A DNA stretch of 64,000 nucleotides, from assembly GCA_950295325.1 (NCBI GenBank), contig OX485807.1:6824501-6888500 (forward strand). Direction: 5' to 3'. The position numbers and the translations under genes were made by a program. The notes below the pieces were generated by a model, which worked only from the letters and a program-made list of their open reading frames with translations, made no database searches and was not told the DNA's origin. This stretch comes from Polytrichum commune. Its lineage: Eukaryota; Streptophyta; Polytrichopsida; Polytrichales; Polytrichaceae. Positions within the stretch are counted from its first letter, which is position 1. Each line of letters starts with the position of its first letter. This document shows positions 14,916 to 25,953 of this stretch, one piece after another.

Positions 14916-16421
14916 ATGAAACCGTTTGTAGCCTTGTTTGTGCTGGCGTTCATGCTGGGCAGTGCAGCATGGCTAGCCGCAGCTGCACCGCCAAAGATGG
15001 TCTTTGCTCATTATCTTATCTATGCAGATGATTCAATTGAAACATACAAGCAGGAGATTCAACTTGCTCAGAGCAAAGGAATCGACGCGTTTGCGTTGAA
15101 CACCAATGTGTGGAGGAAGCAACTGGCAGACAACATCTACAACGCTGCCTCGGACCTTGGCACCGGGTTCAAGTTGTTCTTCTCCGCTGACATCCACAAG
15201 GATGATAACGGGAGACTGTCACCATCGGATATCGTGGCTATGCTCTCATACAGAACTCATTCAAATCAACTGCAATACAATGGCAAGTCGTTCTTCACAT
15301 CCTGGCTGGGGAACGACGATGGTTACTGGAGTGACTACTCGTACGCTAATGCGGTGAATGCATGGAACGACATTTTCTCCAAAGCCGGTGGGAAGGACTT
15401 GTACTTCTTCCTCCCGTTCTTCCCTACTGACGGATCCTACTATGGAGTCAAGGGAGTTTATGATCTGTTTGGGTCGACTGTGGATGGCTATTATGGTTGG
15501 GACACGTCTGCTTGGAACTACAAGGCTCCCGATTACTCTGTGCCTGCCGTCTCGCCAGGAGACGCAGACTCTCTTCGTATCAGCAACGACTATGGCAAGA
15601 CTTACATGGCCATGGTCTCTCCATGGTTCTTCAAAAACTCCAAGACGAACTCTGACTGTTGTGATTCGTCTTGCAGTTCCACCTCGACAAGCCAGTCGAG
15701 TTGTCCCTGCCAAGTGAAGGGAGACTACCAGGGATCAGGCCTGTGGCTTCAGAAGTGGAGTCAGATTATCGCGAATCCCTCTCCCTTAGTGGAAATCGTT
15801 ACCTGGAACGACTGGATCGAGGGACACTACATCTCACCACCTCTTAGCACTGGAGCTGGTGCTTCAGGTGTGAACGTTGCTGCTTTTCCGCATCAAGCAT
15901 ATCTCGAGCTCGGCAAGCACTACATCCAATGGTACAAAACTGGCAGTGAGCCGGTTCCAACAAAAGACGAGATATACTTATTCTACTTCACGCAGGGTCA
16001 TGGTGTAAACATCCCTCAAGTGAGATGTGGCATCTTAAACGCAGATAAGTTGACGGACACCGTTGTTGTAGTTGTGGTGCTCACTGCAGGTGCACCAGCT
16101 CAACTCACCCTCCAATCTGGCGGTTATACGAACAATATCAACACTTCTCCGCAATCGCAGGGCGTCTTTGTTCACGGCATCGGATTCCAGCCTGGAACGC
16201 AGTCAGCAACTATCAGAAGAGGCTCCGTCACTTACACCCTCAGCGGGGATGCAGAAATCAGCAATTCTGGCCTCACCGAATACAACTTCAACGTCTACTC
16301 CATCTTCTGCTCCGATGTGCAGGATGGCCATTGCGGACAACCTGTGAATGTTAACTCGTACGCAGATCAGCACTTGTCAAGCCATGTAGTCCCCTCAGAA
16401 CCTGCAGCAACCGTCGGATAA
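14916..16421 (+). CDS. Glycoside hydrolase family 71 (fungal-type alpha-1,3-glucanase), secreted, intronless
   Basis: GH71 enzymes hydrolyse alpha-1,3-glucan (mutan), a fungal wall polymer. The ORF is 501 aa and starts at an ATG followed by a clear signal peptide (hydrophobic residues 4-23, ending near AAA). The mature protein opens with PKMVFAHYLI and has GIDAFALNTN, GYYGWDTSAW and the NDWIEGHYI block (Asp about 299 and Glu about 302), which matches the D-x-x-E element of the GH71 active site. A Cys-rich insert lies near residues 247-267. The last 130-150 residues look like a beta-sandwich appendage (VVVVVVLTAG... FVHGIGFQPGT). It has no introns, unlike its intron-rich neighbours, and the family is mainly fungal, so gene transfer from a fungus is a reasonable inference. 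A role in attacking fungal walls would fit but is not shown. Confidence 0.9.
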   Translation: MKPFVALFVLAFMLGSAAWLAAAAPPKMVFAHYLIYADDSIETYKQEIQLAQSKGIDAFALNTNVWRKQLADNIYNAASDLGTGFKLFFSADIHKDDNGRLSPSDIVAMLSYRTHSNQLQYNGKSFFTSWLGNDDGYWSDYSYANAVNAWNDIFSKAGGKDLYFFLPFFPTDGSYYGVKGVYDLFGSTVDGYYGWDTSAWNYKAPDYSVPAVSPGDADSLRISNDYGKTYMAMVSPWFFKNSKTNSDCCDSSCSSTSTSQSSCPCQVKGDYQGSGLWLQKWSQIIANPSPLVEIVTWNDWIEGHYISPPLSTGAGASGVNVAAFPHQAYLELGKHYIQWYKTGSEPVPTKDEIYLFYFTQGHGVNIPQVRCGILNADKLTDTVVVVVVLTAGAPAQLTLQSGGYTNNINTSPQSQGVFVHGIGFQPGTQSATIRRGSVTYTLSGDAEISNSGLTEYNFNVYSIFCSDVQDGHCGQPVNVNSYADQHLSSHVVPSEPAATVG

Positions 16422-18663
16422 GCTTAGATTAGGAGCATGAGAAGCACATCATCAGGCTGTTACATACAACTGAACCGGCATAATTATACATAGTTTGTAC
16501 AGTTTATCCTAGACTCAAGAAGTTGAAGTTTGTGCATCTTTTCCTAGACTTTCTTTTTCACATCGCCGTTGTTGATGGCGCGGTACTAGTTCTACTAGCG
16601 AAAGAAGAGTATCGTATCTTAAGCATGCTAAATACAACTATAGACATGCTGATCTTAAGTATGGATGCTGGTCAACTGGAGGATCCATTTTTCTTCTCTC
16701 CCTTCTTGACGTGTATGTTGGACAGGATATACCTTGTAGCCAATCGATGCGGACTCTTTCGTTCTAAATTGTTGGCGCCATTGCCAGGTTTTCACCATTG
16801 TAGTCCCGGCCTGTATATATACGAGTCATATTAATTTTAACAGAAATGCAATTAACACAATAATTCGATAACCAAAGAGGAGCAACTCGCCATTGCCGGC
16901 GTTCAGGAAGACGTTATGAGAAGAATATCAGGGAGCACGGACAGTACCTACCTCCGCAGAACAGTGTTTCACCATTGTCACTAATGCCTTTCTCATTTCT
17001 TTTCTTGTCATCGCGTTTTTAGCCCCCTTGGCTGCGTTATCGATCGCAGCATTTCATTGATCGAACAAATTATTTGTCTCAAGCGACAAGAATTAGGATC
17101 CCAGGGTAAAGGTGGAGCAATAGTTCCAATGGCCAGCCATGGCCAGCATACTGCAATGATCATACACTCCCTCGACAAGCAGAAGGAGAAATCAAAGAAC
17201 TGGCCTAATTTCGATGCACTAAATCCTCTCAACATAAGGCGTCGTAATTTGAAACCTCAGCATCTGGATATGGACAGTAACAAAATTATTTTCATACTAC
17301 CGTCCATGGCTTGAACCAAAAAACACAAGTGGCGGCGGTTCCTTTAGCGTCCTAGCCAATTTGTAAACTAAAAACGACTTGTTACATCCAGCCATGGTAG
17401 GAGCAACATGCCAGTCGAAGTAGCGAGACTAAACACACGATCTGTGACCTTTTCGCAAAATGTCGTATCTCGATCTCATACGCCAATTCTAAACCATCAC
17501 TTGGTCTAAGAACATTTCTAACGAGCTCGTGAAGTGCAATCAAAACTGTGGATCTTCAACCTTGTTTACATAAGGACACAACACCGAAACTACATGAACT
17601 CAATCACATGTACCTCCTTATAAATTTGCTTTACAATTTTTTGAAAATTTCCATGAAATTTTTCGAGGAAGTTCAAGATCTCAAGCACTTACTCAAAGTT
17701 TTCAATAACTTATAGGCACTTCTACTCCACCTCTTGTCGACAACCAGCGACTTGGAAAGGCCATGCGAATTGAAACAATTGTCAAGCACTGGGATGGGGT
17801 TATTGGGCACGTGGAAGGCCATGAAGTTCAAGCTTTATTACCATCGGACGCCATGAATAATCTCCGGACGCCAGAGCACAGCGACCGATGGACGAAGCCT
17901 CTTAGAGAGTAGGTATTCTTGCAACACCAGAGACCCGAGGCAGAGAAGGAGAGATTTCTTTCGTATCGTGGCCACAATTATTCAAAGGTGTCGAGGATCA
18001 AGCCTAGCGTTAAGGAATATCTGATCAAATTAATTTTCCGAGGCGGTCTCCCTTCAAGTTTCAAAGTATTGTGTGGCTGCTAAGAAATTTTCTGTCCTCC
18101 GGGGAGTTGCGATCAAGTGGCGGTGAAGCTCACGAGGTTTGAATTCAGGTATACGAATTACTGGTGTGCTTTGTTTTTATAATATTCAATTAAAGCTTTG
18201 TGGATTTTTCATACTACTTGGATCCAAACGAAATCATGTGTTCATGAATTTCTTCGGATGCCATTTATGGTGTTGCACTCTGTTGTAAAAGGACCTACTA
18301 GTCACGCAGTTTGGCCTTGGGAGATCTCAGTACTCGTGATAAATTATCATGGTAGAGGTTCAACATTAGGATTAGATTTTTGTGTATGAACCTCTCATGC
18401 CAATATGTGTCATCCTCATGTGTCACATGTGATACCCAATCGTGTCATCCTCATACGAGATTAATCATGTCCTAAGTAGGTGGTGGTCGAGGTAAGAGAT
18501 TGCGTAATTTTAAGGAACCAATTTGTTTGATTCGATTTTCCATTCTCGGTGTAGCTACATGTAGAAGCATGAAGTTGAAAAATGTGGAAATTCAACAGTT
18601 TAGAAAGGGACATGAGGTAGGGTTTTTTACGTTTTTTGATACTTAACAGGAAGAGGTGTAGAG
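16422..18663. other. Intergenic, no gene seen
   Basis: The GH71 3' flank probably covers the first few hundred bases. No ORF shows a domain. A diverged direct repeat partner lies at about 17590-17730. The last part would carry the promoter of the YjbQ-family gene. Confidence 0.5.
17590..17730 (+). repeat. Diverged direct repeat downstream of GH71 gene
   Basis: Partner of about 14480-14620, sharing 'catgaactca', 'acctccttataaatttgct' and 'ttataggcacttctac' in order. See the upstream copy. Confidence 0.5.
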
Positions 18664-20999
18664 ATGGCTAGCAAGTTTGAGGAACCTGTGGCGGACAAGA
18701 AGAAGAAGAAGAATTCGAGCTTTGTGACGGGAGATGCTGTTATGCCCAAGTGGGCTCAAAAGACCGTCACTCTTCCTCCTCACACACGTGGCTGCCATCT
18801 CGTTACACCCCTGGTCCGTATGCTATATTTCCTCCATTTCCAGCGCCATTTGTGGTTATTTTACTTTTTAGGTCGTGGGTTTTTGAAAGGTGCGTGTAGA
18901 CTCTGCCAATGTTATCTAATTTTAATTCAAGATTCTCTCTGTAGCTAGTAAGACATTCAGAATTTGTAAGCGTTGCTCACCCTGGAATCTTATGGTGTTC
19001 TGTATGGAAGATTTTGAACCCTCAGCAATTGTCAATTGCATTTAATTCTTTGTTGAAAAGGTCAAATGATGAAGCTTCTTAGTGTGCTTGTCATGTGCTG
19101 GAATCTATATTGCAGTAGACTTAGCTTGATTATCCCTTCGTAGTGCTCAGCTTTCATCGAGCACTCACATGTGTGTTTTGAAATTTTATTTACATATCCA
19201 CTGCATTTCTTGAGGGGAAGATGATGTCCATTTGTATGTTCAATATTTTCGACTTAATCCACTTGGTTATGACATTAATGGGCCTGTGGTAGCTCTAGGT
19301 ATCTCAAGAAGTCATCTAGTGTTCTGGCTCACATGTATTTGCAATAACTCAAATGAGCCTACCTCTCGTTAGAGTCATAGAAGATGGAGAGATAGGATAA
19401 ATGAATTCTGATACAGATTGTTCTTCAATGTACAGATTGTGAAGGAAATTGAGGCTGAGTTGGCCCACTTTAAATGTGGCCTGGCCCATCTTTTCTGTGA
19501 GTAACATTAACTACCATTGTCAACCATAAATCCTGCTCTTTTTCTTTCTCTATGCGTGTGTGAGTGTATGGGATCATGGTCGCTCGTTAGGGTTAAGGCA
19601 TTACTTTGGTTCCAATGCCAGAACTGTAGAGAATCTACCATCACTTAGGGTCGTTTTTGTGTAACTGCAAGTCTTGCATTGAATGCAATTGTAGGCATTC
19701 TTAAAGTTGGTGGTTTTCTCGGTTGTATAGTGCAGCATACCAGTGCATCATTGACAATCAATGAAAATTATGACAGCGATGTCCTTGAGGACGTTGAAAC
19801 TTGGCTGAATGGAGTTGTGCCAGAAGTAAGAAAGATCTCAACCTACATTTAGCTTTCGCTCACTTGACAAATAGTAATTAGGTGGAGGTTTATTGTTCAA
19901 TTTCAGATAAAAGAGAAGCGATGTTCTTTTCTCTTGTCCAAGATTTGGAACTCCATTTTTTGTTACTGTTGGTTTGGTGAGATACTAACATGTCGAAGTT
20001 GTTTTCAGGGAAGGAGAGCCATATGGAAGCATACAATAGAAGGTGAATTTGTTGAAGTTATCAACTGTTTTAGAATGTTTGTTTTATGTTAGTTCTATTT
20101 TCATGGTTTTCCTGTGTAGGGTAGTATGTTTGAGACTTGGATACTCCCCTCCCAATCACATTAGTGCAAATTGACTCAATCTGACGATCTATTTGAGAAT
20201 GACCCTAAGTGGCTATAGGATGTATTTACGCTTTTGCTTTTTAAACGACACTCTGCTATTTATCTGAAATCCTGGTTGTGTAAATGCAGGACCTGATGAT
20301 ATGCCAGCACATATCAAATCATCTGTATTCGGTTGTGCACTCTCGTATGTTCCCTGCATCATTACTGCTCTGTCCCATATCTTCTTCTTAGCCATTCATT
20401 GTAGTTTTGAATGACACAACAACATAGAAATGGACTTGGAGGTCGTTATGGTTTCCATTTTAGTGCAGCCGACACTGATTATGCTAGAATACTGATAGCA
20501 GTTGTGTTTTGGTACCTTAAAAGAGTGATTTGGTAGTTTAGAGGATAAGTTGTCAACCTGAAGTATTCTCTGTCTGTTATGCAGGCTCCCTATTACAGAT
20601 GGCCGACTCAATTTAGGAACTTGGCAGGTGTGATTCCGCTGCCAGTGTCACCGAGAGTCATCTGAATTGTTTCAATGGTCACTGAAGAGATAGATGATGG
20701 CATTCACTTCATTTGGATGAATAAGTGCATGTTCTCAAATTCCTTTGAATCTAATTCCTGGGTATATCTAGCTTAAAAGCCTTTTAGCAGGGCACTGGAA
20801 CTCTGGTTCATTGGCTTTGGCATCAGATATGTTCATGCTTTGATAGGATGAATTGATTAGAGTCTTATTTTAAGGTGCTTTGCTGGAATGCTTGTGTGCC
20901 TTGACACATTTGTTTTTGTGTTTGTAGGGAATTTGGTTGTGTGAACATCGGGACCATGGCACTGCACGGAAGGTGGTCATCACTATGACAGGAGCTTAG
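18664..20999 (+). CDS. YjbQ / UPF0047 family protein, seven exons
   Basis: Exons 18664-18813, 19436-19496, 19731-19825, 20009-20042, 20290-20344, 20585-20627 and 20928-20999 join in phase with GT-AG borders to give 169 aa. The protein has a short lysine-rich N-terminus (DKKKKKN), then [80 protein letters not shown] and a C-terminal VVITMTGA. These are the hallmark blocks of YjbQ, including the His of HTSA and the GTWQ turn. Bacterial members can replace thiamine-phosphate synthase in vivo, but the true role in plants is not settled. No targeting signal is obvious. The length fits the family, and the gene looks intact. Confidence 0.95.
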
Positions 21000-23230
21000 A
21001 GCTTGTCACAGATTTTATTCTGAAGAGTATCTACATAAATGAGTGATTTTGCTCCTTTTGTAGTGGCGTTTTTTTGCAATTACATGACATTGTGGGCTAC
21101 GGTGATTGCCTCTATAGGAACATGGAGAGTGGTCACATTTTATTTTCTTCTTTGGTGCCATTTAGCATAGTCCATCACAAAGATTTCACTCTAAATCTGC
21201 ATTATCACATGTCAGCATGGCAGATTCTACTTAGAAAACAGTGTCATTTGCAAGTTCTTCTAATATTTTTTGCATTGGTTCCCAGTCAACTACAGACCCC
21301 ATTCGTGTGTGTTGATAATTAGTATTACTTGTTGTCCCAATTGAGCCACGTTTATTCTGCACTTACTATTAAGTAAGTATCCTTTAGAAAACATATTTAG
21401 AATGTTATATCTATGTAATAAGTGACCAATGTCCCCATGGATCAATCCCAACACATAATATGTGAGGTACTTTATCCAGCTATCAACCCCACTACATCTT
21501 ATCCACTGGGAGGGAATGATAGTTGGCTGCACTTCCATTCTAGAATAACGAAGTGTAGTAGTTGAATCTTGAATCAAAGTGGAAGTGGATGAAAGGGAGG
21601 AAAGAGGTATTATTAGTGACGAGTAATGTCATGGTGTGAATGGTTGCATCTCTTTCTTGCGCAAACTGGTGTCACTTGTGGTAGAACCTCCCAACAATAA
21701 CTTCAATGTAACTTACTAGGTTAGACCTCTACTCTCCCGACCCATTGTGCCCATCCATACGAATTTATAACCTGGATAGGAACCCAACCCCATACACCCA
21801 TGCAACTATGCACATGTCTGTGTGTACCCATCATATGCATGCATGCCCATGCCCGTGTGTACCCACCATATGCATGCACACCCATGCCCATGCCTATGTC
21901 ATGTCGAGCGCTTTAAGAAAAAAATTTTTTTTTTTAATTTAGTTATATTATTGTACTTGGTCCTATTGTCCATGTCATGTCATACATAGCTCCATGTCTG
22001 CCACCTCCCCCTAGTTGTTCCCACCATGCCCACCTATTGCATTTGTAGTCTCCCATGTTTCCACATGTTCTGCATGTTGCACATGTGGATATAAGTTAAT
22101 ATCTAGGCAACCCTATGTCCATCCCATCATGTTGCACCCCTACATATGAATTAATATCTCGAATTAACATAACCTCATGCACCCATGCAACCATTTGCCC
22201 CCCCCCCCCGGATGCCTTTGTGTACTTGCCATATGCATGTATGTCCATCCCTACGATCCGCCACCATGCCCACCCATCCATGCCATGTTGTCACCTTGGC
22301 TCCATGCCCGCCACCTCCTTTGGGTTTCTCCACCATACCTACATTTTACACTTGTAGTCCCCCATCTTTCCACATTTGTTTCCTCATTATTTTATCACAT
22401 TTGTTTTGAGAGGGAATCTTTGGGATGTGGTTCTTTTTCTTTGGATTTCTTGTTTTTTAGGCAAGAATGGTGGGGAACAACAAGGTGACAACTTCACCAT
22501 CACAACTTCCATTGTATTTAGATAAATTGCTATGATGGCTACCAATATGTGGCCCAATGGGCGTGCCAACGTCGATCTACTATTGCGGGGATCCGAAACA
22601 TGGCAAGGAGATGGGAAAAGCTTTGGACTATAGCTAGTTGTTAATGAAGACCATTGTGATTTGATGATGACAATGCAACAAAATGGTTCAAAGACAAAAG
22701 CAAACACGAGTTTTTTCAGCTATCGCAAGGTTATCATCTTCATAGGTTGATAGATAGTGACATTTAGTTGGATCAATTGTGAGCAAGATCACAATTATGC
22801 CTCGTCTTTGTCAGTTTCTTTGATTGTTATCCTTTAGTGTTGGTAGACACCATGGGGTGGTAGTAAGTACAGTCTTTTAGACTTCCAGATTAGTCATCAA
22901 AAATTGTATTTGGAAGTGCATGCATGGCTTTGAATGTGAGATTACAAAAACAACTCCAATTTCAAACCTAAGTCTTAGCTTGATGAACATAGCTATCAAA
23001 TTTGAAAAAAATGTTATGGTTGGAAACCTTTGCACATATTTGTGAGAAGGAAAATTTAGTGCCTATGTGTTCTCAAAACAACTGATTCCCAATTGCATTG
23101 CATCATATTTGCAAACCTTTGACGAATTAAATTAGATGTGGCGTTTGATTCGAGAGTGTGTGTAGGTCAACTTGGAATTATTAGTTGTTTCAAGGATCAT
23201 TTTACACAGGTGGAAAGATAGTTGGAGAAG
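21000..23230. other. Intergenic with a low-complexity CA/CCAT-rich segment
   Basis: About 21740-22390 is rich in 'catgcacccatgc', 'ccaccatgcccacc' and 'ccatgtc' words. Two related halves, roughly 21780-22080 and 22110-22390, suggest an old duplication. A C-run sits at about 22199-22209 and an AT-rich run near 21925-21945. No gene is recognisable. Confidence 0.5.
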
Positions 23231-23818
23231 ATGGTGCGGGCCACAGGATTAAATGCTTCAAAGAGGAAGCGAGCCACAATGAAGAAGAAGGCAGCGGCCG
23301 GGAGGAAACGTGTGATTGTTGATGTTAGCAAGAAGAGACCGGCGAAGAAAATTTTGGCACAACAAAAGAAAAAGCGACGGAGGAAAGAAGTTTTCAACAA
23401 GAAGGGTTACGAGCCGTACATCTTTCGGCCAGAAACTCACAAAAGACGTCAAGACGAGGAGGAGGATGACGGAGCAACGACCGATGGTGGCGACTCATCG
23501 ACATGGGAGACGGTTGCTGAGGACTCACAGGAGTCTTTTGACACAACGAGCAATGACATGGATAGGTCAAGGAACACTAATAGCAAGGGCAAAGGCAAAG
23601 GCAAAGGAAAGACGATGATGAAGCCGGATACAAAGGACAAGGGTAAAGGCAAGGGCAAGACCATGAGTCGGTCTCAATCGGTGAGTCAAAGAAGGAGCAA
23701 TGCTAGAAACAAGAAGCCAATTGCCAATGATGATTCCAATGAGAGTGAATCCTTTGAACGGACACCCGATGAGAAGGATGATACGGGCAAGGAAGAAGTG
23801 CAACCAATGCGGAAGTAA
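23231..23818 (+). CDS. Hypothetical small lysine-rich protein with KGKGKGK tracts
   Basis: The ORF from the first ATG is 195 aa. It is very basic at the N-terminus (KRKRATMKKKAAAGRKR, KKRPAKKILAQQKKKRRRK), which would serve as a nuclear localisation or nucleic-acid-binding region. An acidic, Ser/Thr-rich middle follows (DEEEDDGATTDGGDSSTWE), then two KGKGKGK tracts near residues 120-145 and a mixed acidic/basic tail. No catalytic domain is visible. It could be a real small nuclear protein, or a fragment of a longer gene or of a transposon. There is no intron evidence and no recognisable family, so function is not assigned. Confidence 0.4.
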   Translation: MVRATGLNASKRKRATMKKKAAAGRKRVIVDVSKKRPAKKILAQQKKKRRRKEVFNKKGYEPYIFRPETHKRRQDEEEDDGATTDGGDSSTWETVAEDSQESFDTTSNDMDRSRNTNSKGKGKGKGKTMMKPDTKDKGKGKGKTMSRSQSVSQRRSNARNKKPIANDDSNESESFERTPDEKDDTGKEEVQPMRK

Positions 23819-25953
23819 GATAATTTTATTGACTTGATGAAATGTTAGGAGGACCCTTGGTGATGACAACAATGCATTATGATTGCCAAGACCTACAAGT
23901 ATCTTGAGAATTGCTCACAAATGGTTGATTTGATTTTGCACATAGATACCCATCCTTGTTTTATTCTACATTTTCTCTCTTGTGATTGTAGCTTGGAAAT
24001 TTGCAAACTCTACCCAAAGTTTGAATGGCACAAGCTAAGCAAGAGCATAACACCAAATAATGTTGATGTTGTGTTATTGATTAGCTTGTATTATTTAGAC
24101 TATATAATCCAACCCGCCATTGAAGCATATACATGCCTTTGATCAACAAGGTTGGTAATGCACATGCTGTAAAACATAGGCTGCAAAGAGAAACATACAT
24201 CCATCACTTGGCCATCACCGGTGTTTTTGATTACAAAATATTCACCAGTTGTATGCTTAGTGTTCATCTAAGCAAGAAGCCTATGGTAAGGGGACTAATG
24301 GTGAAACATTTAAGACTTTCACATACAATAACTCCATCTAGTTATCATATTTTAGGAAAATTTAACTGCCAAAGTATCTACCCCACCCAAAACCAAAGCC
24401 CTAAAATCTCGCACAATGCACATTGATATAGAGAATGTCACATGTACCTAGTAAGTTGCAAAGGTGATTTTGAGTCATCTACCAATCAAACTTTGAACCC
24501 TTATAACTTTTGCATACGAAATTCAAATAAGGTGTGCTTTGGTGCATTGAAAATTCTGTTCTGGATTTTTGATAAAATTCAATTGTTAAATGAATGTCAA
24601 TGTAAAATTACGGTATATAAATGGTCTTTGAAGTGACTGTTTTAGCATCATCTACTTCCAGTTACACATATCTTCAAACAATATTAGGTTGGAGAAGCTT
24701 AAGTCTGTGTATGTAAACCATGCACAATGTACATGACTCACATCAAGATCCAGCTGCATGAGTAGTTCCAGATGACATTTTCAGTGCAATATTCTTGTCA
24801 TAATCCTAATAATGACCTCAATAAGTTTGTTCCAATAAGTTCCAACAAACTTATTGAGGTCATTATTAGGATTATGACAAGAATATTGCACTGAAAATGT
24901 CATCTGGTAACATTGATCATCAGACAAGTTGCCCACAGCTACAAGGCATGTGGACCTAATGTGGTCATTCAATTACATGCCTAAGATATGCAGGTGTTAT
25001 TCGGTAGACTTTCTTAATCGGACAAGTATATTTGATTGGTGTGAGGTTAGGTGAGGATCAAAGAACAAACACCATAAAAAGAAGACATGTTAAAAAGAGA
25101 TCAAATTGGGATTGCACTATGTCTTCAAATTATATTAAGTACTTCACATTCAATAGTAAACATAATCTGAAGGGCCTATTTGCTCATTTGTTGAGAAAGA
25201 AAACCTTCACTTTCACCTCTTATAGCTTTGTATTTCTACTCCAATTCATAAACATGAAATGATGATGATTCACAATTGCTAATTGGATGAGACGATCCCA
25301 CGCTTATCCGCCTGCTAGAAATGTCTGTGGAGTTGAAAGTGCCCACAATAAGACCACATACGACTCAAATCCTCAATGAGGCCTATAACAATCTCAAGGC
25401 CAAGGGACTCTTAAGATGAGCAAGCTGTGCTGAACACACTTAGAGGTGATTGTGCCAAACTTGTGAATTAAAGGTCGGCATCCTTCTCCTCATAAACTCT
25501 CTGAATTCCCTCCTCTAGGATCTTGCACGTGTGCCTGACACATGATCAATGAACAAGAGAACTGACTGCTAGAACCGGTAGAGTTTGAGAATTAACCTGT
25601 TGAGGTTCAAGACTTTAAAAACATTACCCATCACTTTAGAGATCTATGGAGTATACCTCAAATTAATAAAGAAAAATCGAAAGATCATATAATGTAACTG
25701 GTTGGACTTACATACTCCAATGTCTCTCAACTTTCTCCCTACTTTCTCAAGGCTACCATTAGAGATTATGGATCCTTTGTACCCGGGGAGTGCTATCTTA
25801 TGAGCGGTAACTTATGAGCAGTGAGGAAGATGAAAATTTTGGTAATAGGGCCACCAATATCCTATAACCGTGGAATTGTGGCCTTAAAAATGATGATTTT
25901 AGGGTTTAGTAATAAGAGGGTTGAGAAGGATAAACAACATGAAGTCCAAAAAT
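23819..25953. other. Intergenic, no gene seen apart from a foldback
   Basis: The stretch is AT-rich with only short ORFs. It contains the perfect inverted repeat at 24768-24907. Near 25790-25930 it has motifs ('accgtggaa', 'ggcc', 'cttatgagc') that recur near the 3' ends of the other SWIM and methylase-like copies, at about 34790 and 37790-37990. Confidence 0.45.
24768..24907. repeat. Perfect 64-bp inverted repeat with 12-nt loop
   Basis: The arms 24768-24831 and 24844-24907 are exact reverse complements, separated by the 12 bases 24832-24843. The palindrome begins CCAGATGACATTTTCAG and ends with its complement. No target duplication or ORF is evident. A transcript across it would fold into a long perfect hairpin. 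Confidence 0.9.

Noticed and set aside
15261-15713. Minus- and plus-strand ORFs inside the GH71 gene
   Set aside because: They overlap the 501-aa GH71 frame, which has a signal peptide and family motifs; the others have none.
14916-16421. GH71 gene as fungal contamination
   Set aside because: It lies in one continuous sequence between plant genes with introns, although read-level checks would be needed to exclude a chimeric join completely.
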